A stretch of DNA of 64,000 bases, from contig BRKX01000011.1 in the NCBI GenBank assembly GCA_026008535.1, forward strand, positions 48,406,183 through 48,470,182, given 5' to 3'. Both the position numbers and the translations under genes were made by a program. The stretch is from Perilla frutescens. Its lineage: Eukaryota > Streptophyta > Magnoliopsida > Lamiales > Lamiaceae. The first letter of the stretch is position 1, and the number at the start of each line of letters is the position of its first letter. Below the pieces are notes generated by a model. It saw only the letters and a list, made by a program, of their open reading frames with translations. It made no database searches and was not told the DNA's origin. Of this stretch, positions 1-12,430 are shown piece after piece.

Positions 1-2771
1 CTGTCATTTATCCCCCAACCTTTAGCTTCTCTACTAGGATCAGACCAAAGTAGATCACAAAGCAGACCAGAGTCAGGAATATCAGTTGGGCGAGGTAAAT
101 TTCTTATTTGATCCAAGTTTGTTAGATCAGGAGAAAGCCCACCATGCATGCAAAGTATCTTATCATCTATAAGAGCCGCTACAGGAAGGCAGTTAAAACA
201 ATCAGTGAAAACTTTCCACAGCCTGACGTTAAAACGGCGTTTACATTCATCATAGAATCCATATATCCTGTTGATTGAAGCACATTCATGATTTCCTCTC
301 AAGAGAAAGAAATTTTCAGGATATTTGATCTTGTAGGCGAGAAGAAGGCATATTGTCTCTAAACTCTGTTTGCCGCGGTCAACATAATCCCCTAAGAACA
401 AATAATTGGCCTCTGGAGGGAATCCCCCATATTCAAAGAGCCTCAAAAGATCTCCATATTGCCCATGAATGTCACCTGTAATCCACAAAAAGATAGTGAC
501 TTAATCCCAATTCTCTCTGGTTAAATAACAAGAAAATATAAAAACTTCCGCAAACACCGAATAAGGGTTCCTACTCAATAACAAAGAAGCAGGGGTCTTT
601 TTCTATCTTTTAAAAAATACCGATGAGCGTAAATTTGCGTAATTTTTTTTAGCAAGGGAATTAATACCGATTATTATGCTAAATGCATCGCTTCATGATC
701 CAAAGAAGGGAAGTAGTAATCTACCAATAGAAGGAAAGAGCAGTATGGAGTAATCAATTACTGATTAATTCCCAGCTAAGAGTATGAAATAATATTGTGC
801 AAGCTTAATTTCATATTATCAGTGCTTGGAAATAAAAATAATTTCAATCAATCAACAAAAGAATGCCAGGATGTCCGTTTGTAATTTAGTTACCAAATTC
901 CAACCTAATAAAAGAGGGATTGAAGAGGTGTCATGTGCACAACAGCACAAGTCAAGCAAAACTTCTAAATTGTCTTTTACAACAACACGTGAAGATGTGC
1001 ATTAATTCTTAAACAGACAAAAAAGAGGTAACTCAAAATAAAAGGCATATTTTGCTCATTTGGGGCAACAAGGATATAAGGATATCTACAGTTCTTTTCT
1101 GGCAAAGCCTACTTTACAAATGCAAACATAGAATATTTAGCATATTTCATGGAACGTGTACAAAGAAAATTTGGAAATAGAAAACCAAAGTACATGATAT
1201 GCTCTGAACACTTTTTCCAGTTAGGCCACTGGTTACACTGATTATTGAAATCCTTTACATGTTAAAAGGATGGAAAATCAATCAGAACCCATATATCCAA
1301 TTCCGATAAAAACACTACAAGATGACATTTGTGAGAATAAAAAGGACTCCAAACAGATTTCCTGAAAGAAACAGAGACAGGAATGTGCATATCACCTCCT
1401 CTTTTTCGTTTTTTTCTTTGGAGGACAGTTGTGGGGACCATCTTTATCACTTTTGACGATAGTTAAAAAAATCAAGCTATCTTCACCCTTTTCCATATAT
1501 TCGGGATCGAGTGTCTAAGTGGTATAATAACATGTCAGATATTGCCTTTTTGCTTTCCGGAGTTCAATATCATACACTAGTATAACTCTACAAATATTGA
1601 CTGCCTACTTAAGGACCAAAGCTGGCTGCATTCATATCCATAGAAATTTCTAGATTCTACAGAATAGATTCTAAGCTCTTTTGACTCATGAAAGGAAAAC
1701 TAAAGAGTCAGGCAATCATATAAGATTGGAATGACTTTTGATAGTTCTGCACATAAGGCAGAACACTATCATAATACCTTCTCTTTAGACAACTAATAAA
1801 AAAAGAACTACAAAACACAGAAATGTAAACATTCAGTGCAACACCTCTAGATTCTCACTCAGGCACAGAGGAGGAAATTAGCCTTACGTGATACGACATT
1901 ATACAAAACAAGATGGTTTTTCTTCATGGCACAAACGCGGAAGTTAGTCTAGTAGCCTTATACTGAACCAGTATATTTTTCTTAATGCCAAAAAAGAGCC
2001 TATTCACCTTCAGCTATGATCAACCTTGGGATGCTACACTAATCTAGAGCATCTGAATAAAACAATTCTTACAAGGCTGCAGAATTTCAAATCCTAGATA
2101 TCAGTTTGGCCATAGGATATACCACTAATAGTAGTTCATTTGATACACTAACAGCACCAGTAACTCTAGATTCAACTTTTGGCTCAAAGGCATTAGCCGG
2201 CCGCCTGAGAGAAACTAGAATCTTTAAGTGTAATCACTACTTCTCTTCCATTGACCTATTAACCCATAACTAAACCCTACACTGAGTATAATACAAACTC
2301 AAAATTTGGCAGCCCCATAACATCCAATGTGACACTGGGATACATGTGCCACATCCTCTATATGCAACTCACGAAACATATTTATCGTCCTTTAATTCCT
2401 CCCCTTGCTAAGAAAAGTCGATAGCATAATACACTTTACATACCATCACCAATTATAACAAGCCATTAAAAAAAGGGAAAAAAATTCCAATAGCTATGAT
2501 ATATGCATGCTGGAGGTGAAAAAAGGGGCAAATAAATCGTCGAGATGAAAAGAGAAGACAAGGAAAGGATACCGCAGATCTTGATAGGTGCTTCGAGCTC
2601 GAGTAGATTGGGCTGGGAGAGGAAGATTTCGCGCGACGTCGTGCAGAGAGCACGGATCTCATTCTCGGAAAGCTGCACCTGGCGCACAGTCCTCGCGTTC
2701 CGGAACTCCAACAGGCGATTGATGATGTCATCCAGCACGCCAGGCTCTATCCCCTGCCCATTCCCCGACAT
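1..2771 (-). CDS. TOPP: PP1-type Ser/Thr protein phosphatase catalytic subunit (5' part of gene)
   Basis: Catalytic subunit of protein phosphatase 1, the metal-dependent Ser/Thr phosphatase that acts in nucleus and cytoplasm through many regulatory partners. Exon 1 is 2573-2771, the intron is 476-2572 (GT at 2572, AG at 476-477), and exon 2 is 475 down to 1, where the window cuts it; a Gly codon is split across the splice. Visible metal-site motifs in exon 2 are GDIHGQ, GDYVDRG and GNHE, all intact. About 225 of the usual 310-320 residues are present; the C-terminal third lies outside. The start chosen (MSGNGQG) gives the normal short plant PP1 N-terminus; an in-frame ATG at 2807 would add 12 residues unlike the family. 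Family membership is certain, the exact TOPP paralogue is not. Confidence 0.95.
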
Positions 2772-3227
2772 TCTATCCCCCTCCCTCGATTCCAGAAGTT
2801 CCCACACACAGAATAAGAAACCCTAGATTTCACAAAACAAAATTTACCAAAACAGGAAAAGAAAGAACGAAAAAAACCCCCAAATTCAATCCGTTGCAAA
2901 GTCCCGAGCAGGAGAGAAACGGAAAATGGCCCCAAAAAATAGATTCTTGAAGTTGTTAAAACAAGAGGCGGTTAGGCGCTGAGGGCTCCAACTCCGATGC
3001 GGCGGAGAGGACTAAAGTTCATGCAAAGAGAAACAGTAAAATAGATCGATTTATTGGTAAGCAGGGTTTGCATTTGATTAAATAAAAGCAGAAAAAGAAT
3101 CTTCGGAATCGATAAATCCGCTGGCCTATGCTACAGCGTTTGGAGATTTTTGGACTGGACCACCTCTTCTTCACTTCTATTATTCTTCTCCTCTCTTTTA
3201 TTGGGTCGTGTTGGTGCTGCGCCCAGG

Positions 3228-3229
<2 letters not shown>
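2772..3229 (-). promoter_or_regulatory. 5' leader and proximal promoter of the PP1 gene
   Basis: Sequence between the PP1 start codon and the GA repeat. It has pyrimidine-rich stretches on the minus strand, as in many plant leaders. No clear TATA box was identified, so the transcription start cannot be placed. Confidence 0.4.

Positions 3230-3275
<46 letters not shown>
3230..3275. repeat. (GA)n microsatellite in the PP1 promoter
   Basis: A perfect GA/CT dinucleotide run of about 45 bp roughly 460 bp upstream of the PP1 start codon. On the coding (minus) strand it reads CT. Such tracts are known binding sites of plant BPC (GAGA-binding) factors; regulatory use here is inference. Confidence 0.95.
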
Positions 3276-3276
<1 letters not shown>

Positions 3277-4529
3277 TTCCCACTTGCTTGTTTGGGTTGA
3301 ATTCAAAAACTAGGGTTACACAGGATATTCAGCTCTCTCTATTTTGTTTGGAATGGAGTTATGGAGCAGAGCTCTAATTGGGTTTAACTATTCAACTAAA
3401 ATACCTTGTGGGAATATTTTAGTGCTACTTCACTCTCCAAAAAATATCAAACGATAAAACAGACGTTATAAATTTAATCAATCAATCAAAAAATAAATAA
3501 ATCGAGTAACATCATATTCCTCCTGTTCTAGTAAACCTGTAAAAGCAGTGGCTCAATCTTTAAAATTATTCACTTTTTAAATAATAAAAAGAGAGTTCTC
3601 TTTTTTTAGGATAAAAAAAAAGTTTATTGATTCATAATCCAAAACATAAGTTATCGATTAATTTAACACTTAAAAGATTAAAAATATCAATTAAGAATCC
3701 GAAAATGAAATTTGTTAATCTACAATTCTAAAGATCGCGTGTGTGTGTGTGATTCAAATAGGGATTAAGCATTAGTGTGAGAAATAGAAATAAATTTCAA
3801 CCTTTAGATTTAGATGAATCAATGGATAAGATTAAATAATCGACCCATGTGTAATTTTTGTAGTTTTGACTGTTTTTAGGGCTAAGAGTAATGAAGACAT
3901 TTTGTCAAAATCTGTAGATATGTATTGATTTCCAAATCATATCTTCCATATTTTACTGTCTGTATTTAGGTTAAAGCCCACTACTCACGTAATTGAAGCA
4001 CTTACAAAATTACTGAGTCAGTTTTTTTTCCAAACAGTCGATTTTTGGGTTTTAGTAGCATTATATCATCGACTAAGAACAATACGTGTGTAGTAGTCTT
4101 GCAACGATTTTTAAAATATTTTATATCGGTATTTTGGGCCATCAATTTCAGAAAGAAAGACGTTCGATTTCAGTATGTCAACGGTCATCATGAATGGAAG
4201 ATTCAAGTTCTTATGTTGTTCATCCATTATGTGTTTGTGTTTGTAGTTTAAAATTATTTATTCATAACCACAGTATATGCAAAATATTTTGATTATTCTC
4301 GTTGTGTAGAATTTGACAAGTTTTTATTTTGGAACCTTTGAATAATTTTGCAGCCCAGGTGTGTTGATTTATAGAAAAATTGTAATGAAGCATTGCCGTA
4401 TGTGAAGGTTGTTTATCGCATCAAAAACATTTACTGATTTGTTATTAAAGCATTGAAAATATAATATTTAAGCATTGTATAATCTATATATGCGCATGTA
4501 GCATTGATTCAAGCGAATGATCGATTGAA
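3276..4529. other. AT-rich intergenic DNA, no gene seen
   Basis: Low-complexity AT-rich sequence with a short (GT)n at about 3740. Only short ORFs without family resemblance are present. It probably belongs in part to the degraded repeat that follows. Confidence 0.6.
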
Positions 4530-4680
4530 TTGTCACCTGGTGGCACGGCAGAATTCTATATTCCCTTATGCGACCCTTCTCTAAAACCCTTTGTGAATCA
4601 GAAACTTCCTACTCTGGATGATGGAATTGAGTTTTATAAAAAGCGTGCTTTTGCATGTGGGTTCGATATGCGACCAAATT
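4530..4680 (+). pseudogene. FAR1/FRS-like N-terminal fragment
   Basis: A reading frame of about 50 codons resembles the N-terminal segment of FAR1-RELATED SEQUENCE proteins, which are transcription factors derived from Mutator-like transposases. Visible are PGGT near the start, a segment ending LDDGIEFY and the following ACGFDMR, which match the start of the FAR1 DNA-binding domain (FY..YA..GF.vR). No ATG opens it and nothing of the zinc-binding, MULE or SWIM parts follows, so it is a fragment. It sits just upstream of an array of direct repeats, which suggests it was carried by a transposon. Recognition is from memory of the family and is moderate. Confidence 0.5.
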
Positions 4681-5179
4681 CTATATTCTCCATCGTCGTC
4701 CACCACTGTGTTGGCCTACCTTGTTGACTGCCCTCTAATCGTCATCAATCTTTATAGAGCACTGTCCACTTATTTCACTCCTTCTTTCAAAACGTTTTTT
4801 TAGAGATTATTGCTTAGTATTTTTTAGATTTTTTTGCCCAGCATGTTTGATTTTAGTGTTAGGGTTGATTTTGCAATTTGGAATCTTATGCATTGGTTTC
4901 GTTACTCAGAATGTTGGATTTTGTTGCTTATAATGTGGTTTTGGTGCTAGCATTATTCTTTTATAATATATCGTAGATTTGGTATATTTTTTCGATCAAA
5001 TGCACATACTTTGTAATATATGAGCATTGAAAATGTCATATTTAAGCATCTTGCATGGTACTCAACTGTGGCTTTAAGAATGTGTGTGAAGTTTATTGGA
5101 TGACAAGTGTTTTATTTGTAATATGTAAACATTGAAAATATTATAGTTAAGCAATATATGTCGCTTTTTGCATTAATTG

Positions 5180-6510
5180 TATATGTAGGTAACTGTAATA
5201 TATGTCTTACAAAGTGATTACGTATATTATACAAAGTATTATTTATCTTCTTTTTTTCATCGTAGACACAATTACGGTGTTCCAAACATATCACACATGC
5301 ATTATAAAGCATTGTTGCTATATTTTCAACATCATTAATTTGATGCGAATAATGTGGATAAGGGACCGAGTTTGCATAATTTAATGAATCCAATGTATTA
5401 TGTTTAAATATTGTGCATTTTATTAAACTATAATTTATGCATACCTAAACGATGTCATATGTGTTACATTTTAGATATTACGTAATGATTTAGCCAGTGA
5501 CAACATTCTTACTAATTGGTGTTCTTGGGGTATGCAATGATTCAATCTACTGGCCATAACAAAAATCTTAAAAAAAACAATGTGTATGCATTTCAAGCAT
5601 TGATATATGTCTTTCAAAACAATAATTAACTTACATTTTACGAAATATTAGTTATTATTTCGTTTCCTCAACGACAATTTAGTAATTCCAAAGATATGGT
5701 CTATGCATTATATAGCATTGTGTATGTCTACAAAATCTGTAATATATGTCTTACAAAGCAATACCATATATTTATACAAAGCATTATTTTTCTTAGATTT
5801 TTCCTCATAGCCAAAATTACGGTGTTCCAGACATATCACATATGCATTGATTACAAAGCATTGTTGCTATATTTTAGGCCTTATAAAAAACCGAGTTTGC
5901 ATATTTTAATCGAATATAATGTGTCATATTCAATTATTGTGTATTTTTCTAGACTATAATTTATGTGTACTGAAACAATGTCATATACATTATATTTTAT
6001 ATATTATGTAATGATTTAACCAATGACAACATTCTTAATAATTAATGTCCTTGATGTATGCAATCCTTCAAAAAAAGTAATAAGTATCTATTTCAGACAT
6101 TAATATATGTCTTCCAAAGCAATGACTTATATAATACGTAGCATTAGTTATTGTTTACTTTTCTTGAGACAATTTAGCAATTCGAAATATGATTTATGCA
6201 TCATAAATCAATGGATATGTTTACCGGCCAAAGCATTAATTTGTGTCATACAAAACAATAAAGTATATATTACAAAGCACTGTTTATCCCTTTTTTTCTC
6301 GTAGCCACAATTACGGTGTTCCAAACATATCGCATAGGCATTGCAAATCATTGCTGCTATATTTTTGGCATCACTAATTTAATAGAGATTAATGTGATAA
6401 TAAGGAATGGTTTTGCATAATTTAATCGAATTCAATATGTTATGTTCAATTATTATGCATTCTTCTAAACTAAAATCTATGAGTACCAAGTCAATGTCAC
6501 GGATAAACTT
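5180..6510. repeat. Three degenerate direct repeats of about 0.5 kb
   Basis: The core TTACGGTGTTCCAAACATAT recurs at about 5273, 5818 (one change) and 6310, each time followed by a CATTG-rich stretch and the motif TTGCTATATTTT (TGCTGCTATATTTTT in the third). Shared flanking order, for example ATATGTCTTACAAAG before and a Phe/Leu-like TTTGCATA stretch after, shows three units with spacing near 545 and 495 bp. All are AT-rich and without coding capacity. Probably the interior of a non-autonomous transposon. Confidence 0.75.
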
Positions 6511-8662
6511 TTATAAATATAGAGATATTATGGTAAGCAACATTTTAATAACTATTCATATTTCATAGAAAAGGAGAAATAACTAAAAAATAAATTCGCA
6601 TGATATTCAATTTTTTTTATCAATTAATTAATAATGCATAATTGTAAATTTTGAATACTTGTATACATGCACAACTATAATAAGAGATCCATGAAAATAT
6701 AAGCTAAACAAAAAAAAGATCTACAAAACACTAATAGTGATGAAGTTTCAATTTCTTTTGTTTTGTTGTAAGAAAATATAAAGATAATTGATTACCTAGT
6801 TATTATAATTTTAATGAAAAGACGAACCAATAAAAATTAATAATATTAATTGAATAAGCACTACACGTGAAAGACTAATTAGATCATAAACAAATGATTA
6901 TAAATATATAATTAAAAGTTACGCTTTTTACATTACTGTAAACAACCAGTTATATAAGAAAAAATTGAGCCAAAGGCCACACCATGCCTACACTAGTGGT
7001 GATTGGTTTAAAATACAGTAGTATTTAATGATTTAAAACAAACAATAATACGAATTCGAATCATAAATAATGTGATGCAAATAATGATTTCTTTTATAAA
7101 ATAAATATTTTTTAAAATTTTATAGTTAATTAATAGTGGATGGGCATAAATTTATTGTATTCTTGGGCGGAAATTTGATTTTGTTTCAATACTTGAATAA
7201 CACCAATTGCAATTTATCCGTGTTTGATATATCATGAATTCATTTTTTTTATTGAGTTTGAAATGTTAGATATTAAAGAAAAATACACTAACATATTTAT
7301 TTACATATATACACACATAACTAATTAAATATATAATCGCATGGATATAATACTATGATAGGACTGAATTTTTGTTAACAATCTCACTTGTTATGGATTT
7401 AAAGTGGACATGAAGATAAATAATATGCAAGTAATAAACAGGAAAATGAGGTACACCACTATTTAAAAACAATTATTTATAATTCATACATACATAGGAA
7501 ATTGAATAATGTGATTCGATCAACATGATCAAACTTTCTATATGTAGGCATGGAATATATAATAAACAAACTAAAAAAATAAAAATTTTATGCAAGCAAA
7601 ATAGCATTCTAATATTGTGATATCTTCAATCCATTCCTCAGTATAATCAATTAACTTGTTAGGTTCCTCGTACAAATTCAGGCAAAATTCATTCTTTTGA
7701 TGAAACAACAACATAAATTTATGAAGTTGATCTTCATGATAAAAAGTTATCATATTTCACCATAACGAAAATATATTGAAATTATCTTCCTTGTTGGCTA
7801 TTCTAAATGGTCGTATATCTACGACAATTAATAATGGTTAACCAAAATTTACTTATATAGCAATGAATAGTATTTTGCTTTATAATATAATTATGATTAG
7901 AAATTATAATTATAAAAAATATGTTAGAAACGCTAATGAAGAAACATTAATTATAATTTGTATTATAGATTTTAATTGAAAGATTTATATATCATTATTA
8001 TTATATATATTATAGATTGACTAAAACATCATTTGCAAATGAGCGGGAAAGTGGATGATTTAGAAGTGTGTTAACACACACACACACAGAGGGAGGGGGG
8101 GGGAGAGATTCAATCAACTTTAAAATTGACTGTATTTTAAATTAATGTATTTAAATTATTTTATTCAAAATTTGGACACATTTAATCTAAAATTTAAATT
8201 TTTAAATATTTAAATTTTATAAATTAGAAATATATTTAATATTAAATATTAAAGTTAAAAAATCAAATTCCAAATAATATTACAGGTGATTTTAAATGAA
8301 AGAACAAGAAAGATGGAAATACCAATTTTAGGCCTCATAATGTGTAGTTTATTCTTGGATAACAATATTTGTAACTTGTAAGTTCTTCAACGTGGGATGA
8401 ATTTTCTTTGAAAAATACAAATATATACGTTTTAACTATTTAAAATATATTTGCAGTTGATAAATTTAATATGGTTACTTTAAAATTTTAAAATATTTCG
8501 CATTAAATTGATAAGTTAAATTAATCTATTTAATTTGAAAATTCAAATATATTTAATTGAAATTTTTGAATATGGATCTTGATTTTTCCAATATACTTAA
8601 TTAACTTAAAAAATAAAAATATTTCAAATGAATATATTAGAACATTTACTCATAATAACTAA

Positions 8663-8707
<45 letters not shown>

Positions 8708-9006
8708 TAACAAGAAATTATGGTCCATTATAAAAAAAAAAAAGTTATATAGCAAATTTGCATATAGATCAACAAAAACAAATGCCACAAAATTTCGGAA
8801 TTAGTTTTTTTTCCCTCATCGTATGAACAAAGTAAATTTGGATGAAAATAGTATTTGTGCAAAATAAAAAGCAATTTACAATATTGAAATTCAATTATTG
8901 AATAACTATATAATTAACAAATATTATATTTATATTTGTTAGAATAGCATTTAGGTGGAAAAAACTAAATGTTGCTATTCATATTGACTATCTTATTTTT
9001 AGATAT
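6511..9006. other. AT-rich intergenic DNA, no gene seen
   Basis: Very AT-rich stretch with low-complexity patches: a short (CA)n and G-run at about 8070-8106 and a (TAA)n array. No ORF resembles a known family; no RNA gene was recognised. Confidence 0.6.
8664..8706. repeat. (TAA)n microsatellite
   Basis: About fourteen uninterrupted ATA/TAA trinucleotides. Confidence 0.95.
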
Positions 9007-9096
9007 GGGATAATTTAATTCATGAATATGGTCAAAATACTTTTAGTTCCACATCTAACTTTCTGATCCTAGGATTTATCTACTCAATATTTTTGG

Positions 9097-9143
<47 letters not shown>

Positions 9144-9619
9144 TAGATAGATCCCAAAACTAACAACTTGCTTCGCAAATGTTTGAGGATGTTAATTTTA
9201 GAACAAAAAAAGTCAAAAAAATAAAATTTGGGACCACAAAAATCGAGAACATTATATTACGTGCGCTCTAATCACTTGATATAATATTATTACATGTTGA
9301 TTTTATTTTCCAACATAACATCAAATCATATTTTCATTCTCTACACTTTTTTCGATCTCAATCATCGTATTTTTTGTCCTAAATTTTATTTTCTCGATTT
9401 TTATGGTCTCAAATTTTATTTTCTTGATATTTTTTATTCCAAAATTAACATCCTCGAACAGTTGTGAGGTAAGTTATTAAGTTCGGGATCAAAAAATCGA
9501 AAAAATAAAATTTTGGGACTAAAAATGTTGAGTAAATAAACATTGGGAACAAAAAAATCAGATATAAAACTAAAAATATTTTGACCCTATTATAGTAGGA
9601 CCAAAAATGAAATTATCCC
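9007..9619. mobile_element. Foldback Mutator-like MITE with perfect 9-bp target duplication
   Basis: Starts GGGATAATTT and ends with the inverse AATTATCCC. The two arms (about 240 bp each) are imperfect inverted repeats over nearly the whole 613-bp element; for example GAGGATGTTAATTTT at about 9184 reappears inverted at about 9445. The flanks carry an identical 9-bp direct repeat, TTTAGATAT, at 8998-9006 and 9620-9628. Length of the duplication and long terminal inverted repeats are the hallmarks of Mutator-superfamily elements. It contains a (TA)n run near 9104-9140 and no coding sequence. Confidence 0.9.
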
Positions 9620-9628
9620 TTTAGATAT

Positions 9629-10395
9629 AGTATAGATTAAATAATTTAGAGTATTTCTATTACTTTGAGAGAGCGTAATTACAACTCTGCGGATCTATCC
9701 AATAATCATATAATTCCTCAAAAAAACATTTAAATATTGAGTAATAAATATTGATACATGGTAATATTATGTCATAGTAGACAAATTAAAAGTCAAATTT
9801 TCCATCAATTTTCAAATTAGTACGTCTCTCTTAAACAAATACATATTTAGGCCTATGGCTGAAAAATTGGCCTAATTGCTCAACTGGGCTATTAGACCAC
9901 AACCTCATAAAGTTTAGGCCTACTTGCTGAACAATTGGCCCAATGGTTCAAGGACTACTCTCTTATACACTAGACTGATGGGTCAGCGCATTAAACAGAC
10001 CCGATTCGATTCAATCCGACCCTTTTTTTTTTTTAAAAAAAAAAGGCAGGCGCGTGCACCACACGTGCGCGGGCCACGCGCCTCCTATATATATATATTT
10101 TGATTCTTTGCTGAATGTTTTTTCGATTTTTTTTTCTGAATTTTTTTCGTTCTTTTTTAGTTTTTCTTTTTTTTTTTCATTTTTATGTTTTTTTTCCCTT
10201 TTTCGTTCTTTTTTCTGTTTTCCTTTGTTATTTTTCTATTTTTTTGTATTTTTTCCCCAAAGTAAAGTGAATGATTTTTTTTTTAATTCGGCGACTCGCG
10301 CACTTGCCCGACGCTAACATGTGGGCTCGTGCATTGCGCTCAACAATGAATTTAATTTTTCAAAACAAATGAAAATGATGATTGGGAAAAAATAT
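9629..10395. other. Intergenic DNA with low-complexity blocks
   Basis: Contains a T/C-rich block (10100-10260), a GC-rich patch with a CACGTG G-box at about 10061, and two related phrases around 9845 and 9915 (GGCCTA...TTGGCC). The long T-rich reading frame here is low-complexity and not a gene. Confidence 0.5.
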
Positions 10396-10605
10396 AAACC
10401 CTAAAAAACACAAAATGAACCCCTAAAAACACCCCTCAAAAAACCCTAAAAAACCCCAAAACCCCCCCTAAAAAACACAAAATGAACCCCTAAAAATACC
10501 TCAAGAAACCCCCTAAAAACACAAAATGAACCCCAAAAACCCCCCCTAAAAATCACAGAATGAACCCCTAAAAACACCCTAAAAAACACAAAATGAACCC
10601 CAAAC
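10396..10605. repeat. Telomere-like CCCTAAA-rich minisatellite
   Basis: Imperfect tandem repetition of a unit containing CCCTAAAAA, CACAAAATGAACCCC and runs of C. Units vary from about 30 to 65 bp. The core resembles the plant telomere repeat CCCTAAA but with extra A and C, so it is a minisatellite and not a telomere array. Confidence 0.8.
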
Positions 10606-10843
10606 TCATAAAAAATAAGTAGGAGACTAGTTACTATTTAATGATACAATTGGTACTTTTTGCCCTTTAAATGGTATGTTTTAGTATGAAGTTTGATACT
10701 GCATTTCACCAGTTTTTTTTTTGGGTCGGGGCGGGTCGGCTCAGGGTTGACCCGCGTGTTGACCCGAAACCCGGCCCGTCTGATATGCCTGATAGGCCCA
10801 ATTTTGGGTTTCAAAGTCTGATAGAAGTTATTGCCATGGTTTA
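10606..10843. other. Left flank of LTR element 1
   Basis: Short GC-rich patch at 10730-10800 with several GGGT/GACCCG phrases, otherwise unremarkable. Ends in GTTTA directly before the LTR. Confidence 0.5.
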
Positions 10844-12306
10844 TGATAGACTGAGATTTTACACTGATTTTGATACACTTTTGTGTCGAGTTTGAATTGG
10901 TTATGGTGTGTTTTATCTCAGTTTATGTGTGTTTTCATGCATTTGGAAGTTTGGTATTACTTGTTCGAATTTTGCAGGAATTGTACTTGGAAAGATGGTG
11001 ATTGAACGAAGTATGGAAGTCCCGGAAAATATGTGAAAAAATGGTAGAGAACCGCGGTCCACGTGGCAGCTCGCGGGTGAAGACCTCGGCCATTAACTGT
11101 CGAATCGCGACAAAGGCTGGGGTGCTAAGGGGAAGAGTCGCGAGTCGCGAATGAGATCGCGAATCACCAAGGGCCATTCACTGTTTGATCGCGATAGAGA
11201 CGGGGGTCATCTTTGATAAATTCACGACCCGGTCGTGAATATCAGTAGCGGTCGCGAATATTATGACAGCTGGATGCAACATGGAGTCGCGACCGACATA
11301 CTCGGGAGCGAGCTCGCAAATCGTTAAGGCGGTGCAGCTGTGGTTTCCTACTTTGGATCAAATTCGTACTTAGTATTTAAGGGTGGAAATACACGAAAAT
11401 CACACAGAGAAAACCTTACTGTAAGTTTTGGAGCAGAGAAAAATAACAGAAGGAAGCTATCGTGAAGAACAAGCTCTGGGAATTCGAGGAGTACAAGATT
11501 AGAGGCAGATTTAACCTTCCGGGTTTTATTTATTTTTATTCTTGTCTTTCTATGGATTTTTGGATTGGATGTTTATTTATCGGTTTGACTATGGATAACT
11601 AAACCCTAGTATTCTAGGGTTGTTTATGACTCAATTAAGAAACTAGTTAATTAATAGAATTCTTTTGTCTATGGTTCTTTTCATGCTTTAATTATTCTTG
11701 TTTTGGATGTTGTTATGTTGATTAATTGGCCATTAATTGATGCAATCAGAGTTGTTAATTCATAATTCGAGAGATGAGTTTTAGCACGAGATTCTGAATA
11801 ATTAACTTAATAATTGATAATACTCGAGAGAGTTGAGATTATTTAAGAGAGCTTTTGACCTCTTGATCATTTTGGAGTTGCATATTAGATAATCAGTGGA
11901 GACATTATTATTTAATCTGTAATCAACATTTACAGTACTCTGAGAAGGGACTGTATATACTTGTGTGGTTGCTCTAGTGTGATTTGAATCTGAATATAGA
12001 CATGGAATTGTGTTAGTTAAACAGGTGGAGTAGTTGATGATTACACAATCCTAGAATGCGTTTTTTTTCTTCTGATAATATTACTTGTTATTTTTCTTTT
12101 GTTTTATGCTTGTGGTGATTTTATTTATTTTGTTTGGTTAGTTTAGTAAATTTCACACTCATAATCTTGTAGTTTAGATAACAGTTGTAGAATAAATAGA
12201 ATAACTAGTGATTAGATATTGAGTCTCTGTGGATTCGACCTTGTTCACCGCTATACTAGAAGCCTCACTGTACACTTGCAGTTTAGGTGAAAATAAATAC
12301 CGAATA
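10844..12306 (+). repeat. 5' LTR of element 1
   Basis: Begins TGATAGACTGAG and ends ACCGAATA; the 3' LTR has CA at this end, so the terminal dinucleotide has mutated. A CG-rich tract (about 11045-11330) with repeated TCGCGAAT phrases precedes a TATA-like TATTTAAG at about 11376 and a likely transcription start, then U5-like sequence. Confidence 0.93.
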
Positions 12307-12312
12307 AGTTTT

Positions 12313-12330
12313 TGGTGCCGTTGCCGGGGA
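12313..12330 (+). other. Primer-binding site (tRNA-Asp type)
   Basis: TGGTGCCGTTGCCGGGGA lies 6 bp inside the 5' LTR end. It matches the complement of the 3' end of plant tRNA-Asp except for one T in place of C, again a C-to-T change. Confidence 0.85.
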
Positions 12331-12430
12331 CTCAAATTCTGATATTGCTATTATCCGATTTTATTATATATTGTTACTCTAGACATTGTTTTTTTTTCTC
12401 TCTTTTTCTCTGCAGATTCATAGGAGGTAT

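Noticed and set aside
5180..6510. CRISPR-like array
   Set aside because: Repeats are about 0.5 kb, degenerate and in a plant genome; no short regular repeats with unique spacers occur in the window.
10054..10317. Open frame of 87 codons rich in Phe
   Set aside because: Low-complexity T/C-rich DNA; no ATG context, family or conservation argument.
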